64,000 bases of DNA from Leifsonia shinshuensis (GCF_013410375.1 NZ_JACCFL010000001.1:434001-498000); one strand, 5' to 3'. Numbered from the stretch's first letter, positions 25,659-34,457 are shown. Program-made: numbers and translations. The notes: a model not told the origin generated them from the letters alone.

Positions 25659-26582
25659 TCAGCCGTCGCGGGCCTCGTCCAGGGCGCGTTCGGCGTCACG
25701 CACGGCGCGCTGCAGTTCCGGGATGCGCCGCCGCAGCGCGCGCTCCGCAGCCTTCGCGTCGGCGAGCTCGGCCTCGGTCCGCTGGATCCGCCGTTCGAGC
25801 GCGTCGCGCTCGGCCTCCAGGTCGGCGCGGCGGTCGACCTCGGCGTCGAGCTCGTCGTCGAGCGCCTCGGCGTCGGCCCGGGCACGCTCCAGGGCGCGCT
25901 CGGCGGCACGCACGGTCCGCTCGCGCTCCCGGCGGTCGCTGGCGTTCTCCTTCTTCTCCGGTTCGGTCTGTGCGCCGGCGGCCTCCCGCGCGCTCTTCTC
26001 TCCGCCGGGGGTCCGCGCAGTCTTCGTGCCGCTGCGGTCCGCGGGGCGGGGCGCCTGCGTCGCCGTGACGATCGGCTCCGTGTCCCGCTGTGCGAGCGCC
26101 GCCAGCGCGTCGGCGTCCAGCGGCAGCGCGATCGCGTCGGTGACGTCGACGGACTCCACCCCGGTCGACTCCAGCGCGCGCACCAGCATCCCGCTGCGCA
26201 CGGCCGCGGCGGCGGCCGGGTCGATGACGGCGGCCTGGAGGGTCTCCTCCACCTCGCGGCCGACCGCGGCGCTCGTGCCGAGGTCGCGCAGGGCGCGCTG
26301 CAGCAGGCGCTGCCGCTCCCGCGTCAGGTCGCGGATGGCGTCCCGGTCGCGCGCGGCGAAGGCGTCCCGCATGCGGTCGCCGAGCTCCAGGATGCGCTCC
26401 ACCAGCTCGGGGTCCCGCCGGGTCAGCCCGTTGACCGCCGCGGCGGACGCGGTGGGCTTCTTCAGCGTCTTGATGCTGTTCCGCAGCTCGCGGTCCGCTC
26501 CGGCGGCTGCCGCCGAGCGCGCGGCGACGAACTCCGCGGGATCGACCCCGTACAGGTCCGCGGCCACCTCGCGCAGGTCCAT
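25659..26582 (-). CDS. Coiled-coil hypothetical protein
   Basis: Predicted 307-residue soluble protein. The N-terminal helical domain (about residues 1-110) begins MDLREVAADLYGVDPAEFVAAR and contains a basic stretch (SIKTLKKPTASA). A low-complexity Ala/Pro/Thr linker follows. The C-terminal 110 residues form a strong heptad coiled coil (RAAERALERARADAEALDDEL...). No catalytic motif. ATG 26582. Possibly structural or DNA-associated; that is only a guess. Confidence 0.75.
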   Translation of the reverse strand: MDLREVAADLYGVDPAEFVAARSAAAAGADRELRNSIKTLKKPTASAAAVNGLTRRDPELVERILELGDRMRDAFAARDRDAIRDLTRERQRLLQRALRDLGTSAAVGREVEETLQAAVIDPAAAAAVRSGMLVRALESTGVESVDVTDAIALPLDADALAALAQRDTEPIVTATQAPRPADRSGTKTARTPGGEKSAREAAGAQTEPEKKENASDRRERERTVRAAERALERARADAEALDDELDAEVDRRADLEAERDALERRIQRTEAELADAKAAERALRRRIPELQRAVRDAERALDEARDG

Positions 26583-26629
26583 GCCGCGAGTGTACGCGTG
26601 CGCGGCGTCACGCGTCCGGCCCGCGGCAC

Positions 26630-26893
26630 TCAGTGGTCGCGGAGCTCCTCCACGAGTTCCGCCTTGGTCTTCTTCGAGTAGCCGGTCAGGCCGAGCTCCT
26701 TGGCGCGCTTCTTCAGTTCAGGGACCGTCCAGTCGTCGTACGAGCCGGACTCGCCGCCCTTCCGGCCGACGGATTTGCGACCGCGCGCCGCGGCCGCATT
26801 GGAGATGCGAGCAGACTTCTCCTTCGAGTTGCCTTCGTCGCGCAGCTTCTCGTAGAGCTCCTGGTCCTTCAGCGAGTTCTCTCGTCCCGGCAT
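26630..26893 (-). CDS. Small protein with Rho N-terminal/SAP-like domain
   Basis: Predicted 87-residue basic protein. The N-terminal half (MPGRENSLKDQELYEKLRDEGNSKEKSARISNAAAARG) is typical of actinobacterial DUF7218-like proteins. The C-terminal half WTVPELKKRAKELGLTGYSKKTKAELVEELR is a Rho-N/SAP-like helix-extended-loop-helix nucleic acid-binding module. ATG 26893. Likely binds DNA or RNA. Confidence 0.82.
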   Translation of the reverse strand: MPGRENSLKDQELYEKLRDEGNSKEKSARISNAAAARGRKSVGRKGGESGSYDDWTVPELKKRAKELGLTGYSKKTKAELVEELRDH

Positions 26894-26947
26894 GATCCGC
26901 CCCTCTCGTCGTCCGCGACGAACGGTACGCCGGGTGGCGGGAGGAGG

Positions 26948-27664
26948 CTACGCCCGCGGCGCCTTCGACGCCTTGATCGCGGCGAACCACGCCGACGACG
27001 GCCGCAGCCAGATCAGGATCACGGCGACGATCGACGCGAGCACCTGGAGCAGGCCGAACGGGAAGCCCGGGATGATGTTGAACAGCGACAGCACAGTCAG
27101 GACCGTCAGCACGATCCGCGCCCAGTTCGCTCCGCGCCGCATGAAGAACGCGAACAGCACGAAGGTGATCGCCCAGAAGATCAGCGTGACGATGGAGACG
27201 CCGATCGCGACGCTGACCGCCGCGTTCGCGATCTGGTCGAGGCTCTGACCGTTCAGGTTCGCCCGGGAGGTCTGCAACTGGCGGATGATCGCGCCCTTGC
27301 TGCCCGGGGCCGTGGCGATCGTGACGATCCCGCCGATGACGCTGAGCACGGCGCTCGCCACGTACAGCCAGAAGGCGGCGTTCACCGTGGACGGGATGCG
27401 GGTGGGCGCGGCGACGGGCTCCTGCGGTGCGGCCGCGTACGCCGGGAAGGCTCCGGGAGGCGGCGGGACCGAGCCGGCAGCGGGCGCGGGCGGCGCGGGC
27501 GGGAAGCCGCCGGCGGGCGCCGCGGGCGGAGGGGTGACCGGGGCGGCCGGGGGCACCTCAGAGGAAGGAGCCGGCTCGGTGGGCTCGGGGACCGGCGGGA
27601 CGGCGCCGGCAGTGTTGCCGCCCTCGGGAGGCTGCGGCTTGTTCTCGTCCTCAGGAATGGTCAT
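26948..27664 (-). CDS. Membrane protein with proline-rich cytoplasmic N-terminus
   Basis: Predicted 238-residue protein. Residues 1-85 are a Pro/Ala-rich, disordered segment. Four hydrophobic helices follow (about 95-115, 148-172, 180-198 and 203-220). The middle loop contains GSKGAIIRQLQTSRANLNGQS. Similar multi-helix proteins with proline-rich heads are widespread in actinobacteria, but their role is unknown. ATG 27664. Confidence 0.78.
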   Translation of the reverse strand: MTIPEDENKPQPPEGGNTAGAVPPVPEPTEPAPSSEVPPAAPVTPPPAAPAGGFPPAPPAPAAGSVPPPPGAFPAYAAAPQEPVAAPTRIPSTVNAAFWLYVASAVLSVIGGIVTIATAPGSKGAIIRQLQTSRANLNGQSLDQIANAAVSVAIGVSIVTLIFWAITFVLFAFFMRRGANWARIVLTVLTVLSLFNIIPGFPFGLLQVLASIVAVILIWLRPSSAWFAAIKASKAPRA

Positions 27665-27769
27665 GCCGCGACCCTACTGGAATCCCCGAACGCGGGCTAT
27701 AGCCGCGCTCGCGCGCCGCCGAGCCGGACCCCGCCGCCCGCGTCCCGCGTGGCCCAGCGGCTCGTCCCC

Positions 27770-28042
27770 TCAGCTGAGCGAGTCGAAGTCGAACCAGAAC
27801 GAGTCGTCCTCCTCGTGGTCGCTCGCCGTGGCGGGCTCCCGCGGGATGCTGGCCGTCTCGATGCGCACCCGGGTCTGGCTGGTCACGAAGATCTCGCTCG
27901 GCGGACGGCTCGACTGGGTGATCGCGATGAAGTCTCCGGCGGAACGGCTCGCCTGGATCACCTGCCGCTTCAGCTCTTCGACAGGCTCGCGATCGACGAA
28001 CGTGAATCGCAGTTCGTCGATGTAGACGTGGAACACCTGCAT
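27770..28042 (-). CDS. Small hypothetical protein
   Basis: Predicted 90-residue protein, MQVFHVYIDELRFTFVDREP..., with an alternating beta/alpha N-terminus and an acidic end (DHEEDDSFWFDFDSLS). No recognised domain. Coding is supported by ATG 28042, clean composition and co-orientation with the 112-residue protein 139 bp upstream; both may belong to one small operon. Confidence 0.65.
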   Translation of the reverse strand: MQVFHVYIDELRFTFVDREPVEELKRQVIQASRSAGDFIAITQSSRPPSEIFVTSQTRVRIETASIPREPATASDHEEDDSFWFDFDSLS

Positions 28043-28180
28043 GTCCTACTCCCCGGAGTTGCTCTCCCGCCAGATAGTACGCGGCAATCCGGGTTCTGCC
28101 AGTGCACTCCTGTATCGGATGCGGCCGACGGCCGGACGATCCGGCCAGGCGGGAGGGCTCGGCGGGAGGGCTCGGAGCGG

Positions 28181-28519
28181 TCAGAGCAGGTCGACGTCGA
28201 GGTCGTCCAGCTCCTCGGTCCCGGCATGGACGAACGTCGCCCGGCGCGGCCCCAGAGACGTCACGAGGTCGTCCAGCCGGTCGACGAAGTCGGTGTCGCG
28301 CAGCTCCGGACCGTCGTAGGGTTCGCTCTCGGCCAGGATCTGGCTGGCCGGCCCGAGCAGCAGAACCGCCTCGCCGACCTCGCCGGAGTGGAGGATCACC
28401 GGCGCACGCACCTCCGCAGCCGCGGTGTTGGTCGCCAGGACCGCCGCGTACCGCACCAGGACGTCGGCGATCGCGTCGCCGGTGAGCACCGACCCGCTCG
28501 CGTAGTGGATCCTCTTCAT
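28181..28519 (-). CDS. Hypothetical protein
   Basis: Predicted 112-residue soluble protein (MKRIHYASGSVLTGDAIADVLVRYAAVL...). It has alternating strands and helices and an acidic C-terminus (EELDDLDVDLL). ATG 28519 is preferred over longer in-frame starts, because upstream sequence lacks conserved-looking residues. Function not recognised. Confidence 0.65.
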   Translation of the reverse strand: MKRIHYASGSVLTGDAIADVLVRYAAVLATNTAAAEVRAPVILHSGEVGEAVLLLGPASQILAESEPYDGPELRDTDFVDRLDDLVTSLGPRRATFVHAGTEELDDLDVDLL

Positions 28520-28635
28520 AGACCATCCATACGAGCGGACCGGCGGCGGGTCAAGGTCTAGGGGGAGGGGTTGAACTCTGGCGGGATTGGGCATGCCCGC
28601 GGCGACGGCTGCGGGCCGCCGGATAGCATGGCCCG

Positions 28636-29430
28636 GTGGACGCGAGCGACGACACCGCGCTGGTGCGCCGGCTGCGCGCCGCCGGCTGCGTCTTCGCCGA
28701 GGAGGAGGCCGCCCTGCTGCTGGAGGCCGCGGCCTCCCCGGACGAGCTGGAGGCCCTGGTCGAGCGGCGAGTGGCCGGTGAGCCCCTCGAGCCCCTGCTC
28801 GGCTACGCCGAGTTCGGCGGCCTGCGCATCCACGTGGACGCCGGCGTCTTCGTCCCCCGCCGCCGCACCGAGCTGCTCGCCCGGGAGGCGGCCGCGCTCG
28901 CCGCGCCGGACGACGCGGTGCTCGACCTCTGCTGCGGCGCCGGAGCGATCGGCGCCGTGATCGCCGCGCGCGTGCCGGGCGCCGTCGTGTACGCGGCGGA
29001 CGTCGAGCCGGCGGCCGTCCGCGCCGCGCGCGCCAACCTCCCGCCGGAGCGCGTCTTCGAGGGCGACCTGTTCGCCGCGCTGCCGGCCTCCCTGCGGGGC
29101 GGGTTCGCCGTGATCGCGGTGAACGCGCCGTACGTGCCGACGGACGCGATCGCCCTGATGCCCCCGGAGGCGCGCCTGTACGAGCCGGCGGTGGCGCTGG
29201 ACGGCGGCGCCGACGGCCTCGACCTCCACCGGCGGATCGCGGCGGAGGCGCCGGCCTGGCTGACGCCGCGCGGAGCCGTCGTCATCGAGACGAGCGACGA
29301 GCAGGCGGAGCGGACCGCCGGGCTGTTCGAGGCGGTGGGATTCACCCCGCGGGTCGTCTCGGACCCCGACCTGGACGGGACCGTGGTCGTCGCGACCGCC
29401 TCAGCCGCGCACGCCGATCCGGCCTCCTGA
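28636..29430 (+). CDS. Putative protein N5-glutamine methyltransferase (HemK/PrmC-like)
   Basis: Predicted 264-residue class I SAM methyltransferase. An N-terminal helical domain leads to PLEPLLGYAEFGGLRIHVDAGVFVPRRRTELL, the PrmC-type approach. The SAM motif is VLDLCCGAGAIGAVIA, and the catalytic motif is NAPYVP where PrmC has NPPY. PrmC modifies the GGQ of release factors; this shorter paralogue with NAPY may act on another protein. GTG 28636 is 6 nt after TAGCAT, leaderless by pattern. Confidence 0.85.
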   Translation: MDASDDTALVRRLRAAGCVFAEEEAALLLEAAASPDELEALVERRVAGEPLEPLLGYAEFGGLRIHVDAGVFVPRRRTELLAREAAALAAPDDAVLDLCCGAGAIGAVIAARVPGAVVYAADVEPAAVRAARANLPPERVFEGDLFAALPASLRGGFAVIAVNAPYVPTDAIALMPPEARLYEPAVALDGGADGLDLHRRIAAEAPAWLTPRGAVVIETSDEQAERTAGLFEAVGFTPRVVSDPDLDGTVVVATASAAHADPAS

Positions 29431-29505
29431 GCTTCCCTCAGCCCCAGGATCCGCGAAAACGCAAGGGGATGCCGGTTCCCGGCCCTCCGGACTACTCTGT
29501 GCCGC

Positions 29506-30339
29506 ATGTCGAGCCTTACCCGAAGGCTGCCGCTCGGAACGACGCACCCCACCGTCGCCGACCGCATCCGGCAGAGCGGAGTGATCGCCGCCGCCGTCGT
29601 CGCCCTCTGCAGCGCGGCCTACGGCTCCGGACTGGCCGGCGGCCGGCCCATCCCCCAGGTGGCGGGCGGCGCGCTCGGGCCGGACGCCACGCTGCTGGCG
29701 CCGGCGGTGCCGGCGTTCGCGATCTGGTCGGTCATCTACCTCGGGCTGGCCGGGTACGCCATCTGGCAGGCGCTGCCCTCCCAGGCGACGCGCCACCGCC
29801 AGCGAGCCGCCGGCTACTGGGTGCTCGCCTCGCTCCTGCTCAACGCCGCCTGGATCCTCGCCGTGCAGGCCGGGCTGCTCGCCCTGAGCGTCCCGGTGAT
29901 CGCCCTCCTGCTCGCGGTGCTCCTGGTCGCGTTCGTGCGGCTGCGGCACGAGCCGGGCGAGTCCACCGCCGACAGCGTCCTCCTGGACGGCACGGTCGGC
30001 CTGTACCTGGGCTGGGTGATGGTGGCGACCGCGGCCGACGCGGCGGCGTGGCTGCAAGCCGCCGGCTTCACCGGGTTCGGCGTCGCGCCCGAGCTGTGGG
30101 CGATGGCCGTGATCGTCCTGCTCGCGGCCGTCGCCTGCGCGCTCGCCGTCTGGGACCGCGGCCGCCTCGCTCCCGCACTCGCCACCGCCTGGGGCCTGGT
30201 GTGGATCGCGGTCTCGCGGGTGGAGGGCGCCCTGCCGAGCGCCGTGGTCGCGGTGACCGCGCTCGCCGCGGCGGTCCTGATCGTGATGGTCGCCGGGGCG
30301 GCGCGCGTGGCCAGGGGCGGCCGCATCCGGCGCGGCTGA
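29506..30339 (+). CDS. TspO/MBR-like tryptophan-rich membrane protein
   Basis: Predicted 277-residue integral membrane protein with about seven helices. The first part matches the TspO pattern (PAVPAFAIWSVIYLGLAGYAIWQALP and SLLLNAAWILAVQAG), and two further helices extend it beyond the usual 150-160 residues. TspO-like proteins bind tetrapyrroles or regulate stress responses; a function here is inferred only. ATG 29506 follows TACTCT by 7 nt. Confidence 0.8.
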   Translation: MSSLTRRLPLGTTHPTVADRIRQSGVIAAAVVALCSAAYGSGLAGGRPIPQVAGGALGPDATLLAPAVPAFAIWSVIYLGLAGYAIWQALPSQATRHRQRAAGYWVLASLLLNAAWILAVQAGLLALSVPVIALLLAVLLVAFVRLRHEPGESTADSVLLDGTVGLYLGWVMVATAADAAAWLQAAGFTGFGVAPELWAMAVIVLLAAVACALAVWDRGRLAPALATAWGLVWIAVSRVEGALPSAVVAVTALAAAVLIVMVAGAARVARGGRIRRG

Positions 30340-30428
30340 CGGTCGCGCCGCCGCGGCCCACCCCGACGCTGTGAAACGTGGGGTCTGACACACAGGAACT
30401 CCGGATGCGAGTCCCGTAACCTGATGCG

Positions 30429-30878
30429 ATGCCCGCCGACCGACGCATCCGCACCAGAGCGACCATCGGGTTGCTCGCCTACACCGTCTTCGTAGCCGCT
30501 GTCGGGCTGTGGCCGACCCCGGTCGATCGCCCGTTCCACCCGCTGCTCTTCCGCCTCCTCGGCACGCTGGCCGTCGTGGGGATCCGCCCCCTCGACGCGT
30601 ACGACGTCATCGAGTTCACGGCCAACATCGCGTTCTTCGTCCCGCCGGCCCTGCTCCTCGTCCTGATCGCCGGGCGCCGCCGCTGGTGGATCGCCCCGCT
30701 CGCCGGCCTGCTCGCCAGCGTCGCGATCGAACTCACCCAGCACTTCTTCCTCCCCGCCCGGTTCGGTACCGTGCAGGACGTGATCGCCAACACGCTCGGC
30801 GCGGTGATCGGGACGGGCATCGGCGTGCTGGTGGCCGGGAGGCTCCACGCGAATGCGCGCGATCCGCTGACGTCCTGA
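30429..30878 (+). CDS. VanZ-family membrane protein
   Basis: Predicted 149-residue protein with four hydrophobic helices and the VanZ-like core DVIEFTANIAFFVPPALLL...SVAIELTQHFFLPARFGTVQDVIANTLGAVIG. VanZ confers teicoplanin tolerance in enterococci, but most actinobacterial relatives have no known role. ATG 30429 follows TAACCT by 6 nt, leaderless by pattern. Confidence 0.88.
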   Translation: MPADRRIRTRATIGLLAYTVFVAAVGLWPTPVDRPFHPLLFRLLGTLAVVGIRPLDAYDVIEFTANIAFFVPPALLLVLIAGRRRWWIAPLAGLLASVAIELTQHFFLPARFGTVQDVIANTLGAVIGTGIGVLVAGRLHANARDPLTS

Positions 30879-30953
30879 CCGGATCGTGGCGCATTCCTTG
30901 GCAGGATTGTCCCGCAGGATGGTCCGGGGGAGACGAGAGGAGACGCCGCGTCG

Positions 30954-31874
30954 ATGGCTGGAGTGCTGACCGGGTTCGGGATCATCGCCTTCGTCATCCT
31001 GGTCGGCTACCTCGCCGGGCGGTTCCGGGTCGGCGGCCCGACCGCGCCGTACGTGCTCAACCGCATCGCGTTCTTCGTCACCAACCCGGCCCTGCTCTTC
31101 GTGACGCTCGCGCACGCCGACCTCAAAGTCGTGTTCTCGACGCAGCTCGTCGTCGCGGCCATCGCGGCCGTCGTCGCGGCCGGGCTGTTCCTGGCGCTGT
31201 CGCGACTGTTCTTCCGGCGGCCGGCGGCGGAGACCACGATCGGCACGCTCGGCTCCGGCTACGTCAACGCCAACAACATCGGCCTCCCCGTCGCCGTCTA
31301 CGTGCTGGGGAGCGCGTCGTACGTCGCGCCGGTGCTGCTGCTCCAGCTCATCGTGTTCGCGCCGATCGCGCTCACCGTGCTGGACGTCACCAGCCGCGGG
31401 ACGGTCTCGCTCCGGTCGATCCTGACGCAGCCGGTGCGCAACCCGATGATCATCGCCTCGCTGCTCGGCATCCTCGTGGACGTGCTGCACATCCCGATCC
31501 CGGCGGCCGTCTACCAGCCGTTCGAGCTGCTCGGCGGCGCCGCGGTGCCGCTCGTGCTGATGGCGTTCGGGATGTCGCTGCACGGGTCCCGTCCGCTCCA
31601 GGCGGGGCACGGCCGCGCGGAGATCGCGACCGCGGTGGTCCTCAAGTCCGTCGGGATGCCGCTGATCGCGTTCGTCGTGGCCCGGTTCGCCTTCGGGCTG
31701 GACGGTCACGCCCTGTTCGCGGCGGTGGCGCTCGCGGCGCTCCCGACCGCGCAGAACGTCTACAACTTCGCCGCCCGCTACGAGCGCGGGATGCCGGTCG
31801 CCCGGGACATCGTCCTGCTGACGACGCTGTTCGCCGTCCCGGTGCTGCTGGTCATCGCCGCCCTGCTGGCCTGA
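30954..31874 (+). CDS. AEC-family (auxin efflux carrier) transporter
   Basis: Predicted 306-residue integral membrane transporter with about ten helices in two repeats. Recognisable parts are the N-terminal LTGFGIIAFVILVGYLAGRF, the crossover GSGYVNANNIGLPVAVYVLG and the C-terminal LPTAQNVYNFAARY. Family members export carboxylates, malonate or auxin-like compounds; the substrate is not evident. ATG 30954. Followed by the repeat locus 31884-32002. Confidence 0.9.
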   Translation: MAGVLTGFGIIAFVILVGYLAGRFRVGGPTAPYVLNRIAFFVTNPALLFVTLAHADLKVVFSTQLVVAAIAAVVAAGLFLALSRLFFRRPAAETTIGTLGSGYVNANNIGLPVAVYVLGSASYVAPVLLLQLIVFAPIALTVLDVTSRGTVSLRSILTQPVRNPMIIASLLGILVDVLHIPIPAAVYQPFELLGGAAVPLVLMAFGMSLHGSRPLQAGHGRAEIATAVVLKSVGMPLIAFVVARFAFGLDGHALFAAVALAALPTAQNVYNFAARYERGMPVARDIVLLTTLFAVPVLLVIAALLA

Positions 31875-31883
31875 GCCTCCGCA

Positions 31884-32002
31884 CATTCGTGACGAATCGC
31901 GCCTTTCGCGCGCTCAAAGCCGCGATTCGTCACGAATGTCGGTCTGGCGATTCGTGCCGAATGTCGCGTTTGGCGGGGTCAGAGCCGCGATTCGTCACGA
32001 AT
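31884..32002. repeat. ATTCGTnACGAAT boxes, two pairs (locus 2)
   Basis: Four boxes: ATTCGTGACGAAT at 31884, ATTCGTCACGAAT at 31925, ATTCGTGCCGAAT at 31950 (one change) and ATTCGTCACGAAT at 31990. Distances are 41, 25 and 40 bp, so two pairs abut. The first pair with its flanks is a 20 bp inverted repeat. The locus fills the convergent gap between the AEC transporter and the TPR-like gene. Confidence 0.8.
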
Positions 32003-32003
32003 G

Positions 32004-32516
32004 TCAGCGGGCGGCGTCGAGCTCGCGGAGGTACTCGGCGTTGCCGCGCAGCCCCGCCTCGTAGCGCAGCAGGTCGGGGGTGCGGATGCGGTCGGCGGCG
32101 AGCTCCATGAGCTCGGCGACCGCGCCGTCGCTGCGACCGGCGGCGTGCAGCGAGAGCGCGTGCCAGACGCGCACCGACTCGGACTCCGGGAACGCGGCCC
32201 GCGCCCGGTCGAGCACCGCCAGGGACTCGTCGAAGCGCTCGAGGTTGCGCAGGGTGCTGCCGTGCTGCAGCAGGCACTTCCGGAGCGTGTCGCCCGCCAG
32301 TCCGGCATCGAGGGCGCGCTCGTAGTATCCGGCCGCCGTCTCCTCCTCGCCCGCGGTGTCGTAGGAGCCGCCCACCTCGTAGAGCACGTGCGGGTCGTCG
32401 GGGTGCTCGGCGAGCACGGCCAGGAACGCGTCGATGGTCGGGCGCATGTTGTCGCGGTCGCGCGCGGCGAAGAGGACGGCCAGGCGATCGAGCAGCTCGG
32501 GGGAGGTGGTGGGCAT
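32004..32516 (-). CDS. Tetratricopeptide-repeat protein
   Basis: Predicted 170-residue helical-repeat protein. TPR-like units are visible at about residues 38-70 (PHVLYEVGGSYDTAGEEETAAGYYERALDAG), 75-105 and 108-140 (VRVWHALSLHAAGRSDGAVAEL). Proteins of this kind mediate protein contacts; the partner is unknown. ATG 32516 is chosen because longer in-frame forms read through the next gene. Its stop abuts the last ATTCGTCACGAAT box. Confidence 0.85.
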   Translation of the reverse strand: MPTTSPELLDRLAVLFAARDRDNMRPTIDAFLAVLAEHPDDPHVLYEVGGSYDTAGEEETAAGYYERALDAGLAGDTLRKCLLQHGSTLRNLERFDESLAVLDRARAAFPESESVRVWHALSLHAAGRSDGAVAELMELAADRIRTPDLLRYEAGLRGNAEYLRELDAAR

Positions 32517-32542
32517 GCGGCCCAGCCTATGCGCCGGGCGTT

Positions 32543-33184
32543 CTATCGGCGGAGAACGGCCTCCACCGCCTCCCGCAGTGGCGCGGGCAGCTCCGCCGGC
32601 GCCAGCTCCGCGGTGAGGACTTGGCCGTAGCGCTCCTTGCGCCCGGAGGTCGTGCCGAGGAAGCGGTGCAGCTGGGCGAGCGCCGGCCGCTCGCGCTGGG
32701 CGGGCTGGCGCTGGAAGGTGCGGAACAGGCCGAGATCGCCCTCCCGCGCGAGCACCGCCTCCGCCCGCTCGACGCCGAGCGCGCGCAGCAGCTCGCCCTC
32801 CAGATCGGGACGGCACACCGACACCGAGCGCTCGTCCAGCCCGGCGCGCTCGAAGAAGCCGCGCTCGCCGGCGTCGCACAGGCCGTGCAGCCGCAGCTGC
32901 GCCGGGCGCAGCAGGCCGACGAACCGGCGGACGCTCATCGCGCCGCCCATCGGGAGGATGGCCACCCCGGAGCCCGCCGGATCGACCCCGAGCAGCCGGC
33001 ACGCCTCGCGGCACGCGGCGCGGTCGCTCGCGCCCTCCACGAGCAGCGCGCCGACCAGCCCGGCCGGCACGGGCACCGTCGCGGAGCCTGAACGCGCGGA
33101 CCACGCGGACGCCGCGCGCTCGAAGCGCGCCACGGCGTCGCCGCCGTCCTCCCCGCCCCGCACCGGTTCCGTCACCCGGCCCAT
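32543..33184 (-). CDS. Stand-alone TOPRIM-domain protein
   Basis: Predicted 213-residue protein. The TOPRIM core is seen as LVGALLVEGASDRAACREACRLLG (conserved Glu) and, after about 50 residues, LHGLCDAGERGFF in place of the DxD strand. This resembles the TOPRIM half of OLD-family nucleases but with no ATPase domain and no adjacent ATPase gene. The C-terminal LHRFLGTTSGRKERYGQVL region is basic. ATG 33184. Nuclease or nucleotidyl-transfer activity is inferred. Confidence 0.8.
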   Translation of the reverse strand: MGRVTEPVRGGEDGGDAVARFERAASAWSARSGSATVPVPAGLVGALLVEGASDRAACREACRLLGVDPAGSGVAILPMGGAMSVRRFVGLLRPAQLRLHGLCDAGERGFFERAGLDERSVSVCRPDLEGELLRALGVERAEAVLAREGDLGLFRTFQRQPAQRERPALAQLHRFLGTTSGRKERYGQVLTAELAPAELPAPLREAVEAVLRR

Positions 33185-33229
33185 TCTCGTCCCTGGTGCG
33201 GTCGGCGACGCGCGCGTACGGTGCTGCGC

Positions 33230-33496
33230 ATGAAGGTCATCATCTTTCTGGCAGGGGTCGCCGTCGGGTTCGTGGTCGGCACCCGCGCGGGCCGCGGCGC
33301 TTACGAGAACATGCGGAGCAAATGGCAGGGCTTCTCCAATTCGGACCAGGTGAAGCAGGTGAAGGACAGCGTGGGGGACCTCGCCGGCCGCGCCGCCTCC
33401 ACCGTGAGCGACACGGTGTCGGACGCCGTGGGGAAGGCGTCGGACAAGCTCGATCAGGTCACCGGCAAGGCGGACAGCGCCCCGACCGAGGCCTGA
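33230..33496 (+). CDS. YtxH-like membrane protein with GTRAGRGAY motif
   Basis: Predicted 88-residue protein: N-terminal hydrophobic helix (VIIFLAGVAVGFVVGT), GTRAGRGAYENM motif, then an amphipathic helical tail rich in Val/Ser/Asp (VSDTVSDAVGKASDKLDQV). A paralogue of the 62-residue protein at 11353, with a longer tail of LEA/YtxH type. ATG 33230 follows TACGGT by 7 nt. Role unknown; stress-related by family analogy only. Confidence 0.82.
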   Translation: MKVIIFLAGVAVGFVVGTRAGRGAYENMRSKWQGFSNSDQVKQVKDSVGDLAGRAASTVSDTVSDAVGKASDKLDQVTGKADSAPTEA

Positions 33497-33541
33497 GCCC
33501 CGCTCTTCGCCGTACCCGCTGCGCGCCTCACCCTCGGCGCC

Positions 33542-34144
33542 TCACGCTCCTTGGGGCGGGTGCGCCAGCAGGTCCACGCGCTCGGCCAGGTAGTCGTGGA
33601 AGCCGACGGTCTGCTCCGAGGCGGCGCTCCACCGCACCAGCGCTTGCCCGTCCCGGAGCAGCAGCGGCCCGGTCGCGGCGCGCAGGCCCTCGACCGTGAG
33701 CTCGATGTCGGGGGCGTCGAAGTCGACGGTCTCGCCGTCGCGGAAGTGCCCGCGCTCCGCCGCCGCGCGGTAGGCCCTGCGCGTCTCCGCCGACACCGAG
33801 ACGTACTGGGTGCGGCCCGGCGGCGTGGCGCGCACGAGCTGCCCGGTGGCGTGCAGCGTGCCGTCGCGCGCGAGGAGCAGCACGCCCAGCCGCCACACCC
33901 GCCCGGCCGGCCGCAGCACGGGCTCGCGCGGGATGCCGAACCTGCGCCGCCGCGGGACCAGCACGGCCAGCGCCTCGTCGCGCGCGCCGGCCTCCTCCAG
34001 CCGGCGGACCGCGTCGGCGAGGGCGGCCCGGACACGGTCCACGGCCTCGGCGTCTGCGGTCTCCGCGTCCGCATTCTCCGCTTCTGCGGCTCCCGCGCCT
34101 GCAGCCTCCGGACCTAGAGGGTCCGCGTCGCCCAGCTCATCCAC
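33542..34144 (-). CDS. Conserved hypothetical protein
   Basis: Predicted 200-residue soluble protein. A low-complexity Ala/Glu/Asp N-terminus (about 35 residues) is followed by a helical segment and a mixed alpha/beta domain (VWRLGVLLLARDGTLHATGQLVRATPP...). No recognised motif. GTG 34144 overlaps the end of the upstream 106-residue gene (stop at 34137) by 8 bp, so translational coupling is likely. Confidence 0.7.
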   Translation of the reverse strand: MDELGDADPLGPEAAGAGAAEAENADAETADAEAVDRVRAALADAVRRLEEAGARDEALAVLVPRRRRFGIPREPVLRPAGRVWRLGVLLLARDGTLHATGQLVRATPPGRTQYVSVSAETRRAYRAAAERGHFRDGETVDFDAPDIELTVEGLRAATGPLLLRDGQALVRWSAASEQTVGFHDYLAERVDLLAHPPQGA

Positions 34145-34457
34145 GCATCCGAGGATAGGCCGCCTGTGCCGCCGCGCGGTCCGCCGCGGTGGACGGGCGG
34201 ATCGAGAACGACGACGCGTCGGTCACCATGAGCAGCTCGACGCCGTGCGCGTGCCGCAGGATCACGAGCGCGGACGCGTCGGACTCCGCGACCCGCTCCA
34301 CCTGGCGCAGGAAGATCCGCGCCATCTCGTCGCTCACGTGGAAGTCGCGCCCGAGGGCGTGCACGATGTAGCCGGGACCGTGCGGCTGGCACGCCTCGAG
34401 ACGGGTCTCCCGCCGGAACCCGTCGACCGCCGTCCTCGCCTCTGGCGTCATCGTCAT
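34137..34457 (-). CDS. Conserved hypothetical protein
   Basis: Predicted 106-residue protein (MTMTPEARTAVDGFRRETRL...). A central region (GPGYIVHALGRDFHVSDEMARIFLRQVERV) and a beta strand pair (ALVILRHAHGVELLMV) suggest a compact alpha/beta fold. ATG 34457 lies behind AGGAGGGGACCG; a second ATG two codons later is also possible. Overlaps the next gene by 8 bp. Confidence 0.72.
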   Translation of the reverse strand: MTMTPEARTAVDGFRRETRLEACQPHGPGYIVHALGRDFHVSDEMARIFLRQVERVAESDASALVILRHAHGVELLMVTDASSFSIRPSTAADRAAAQAAYPRMRG

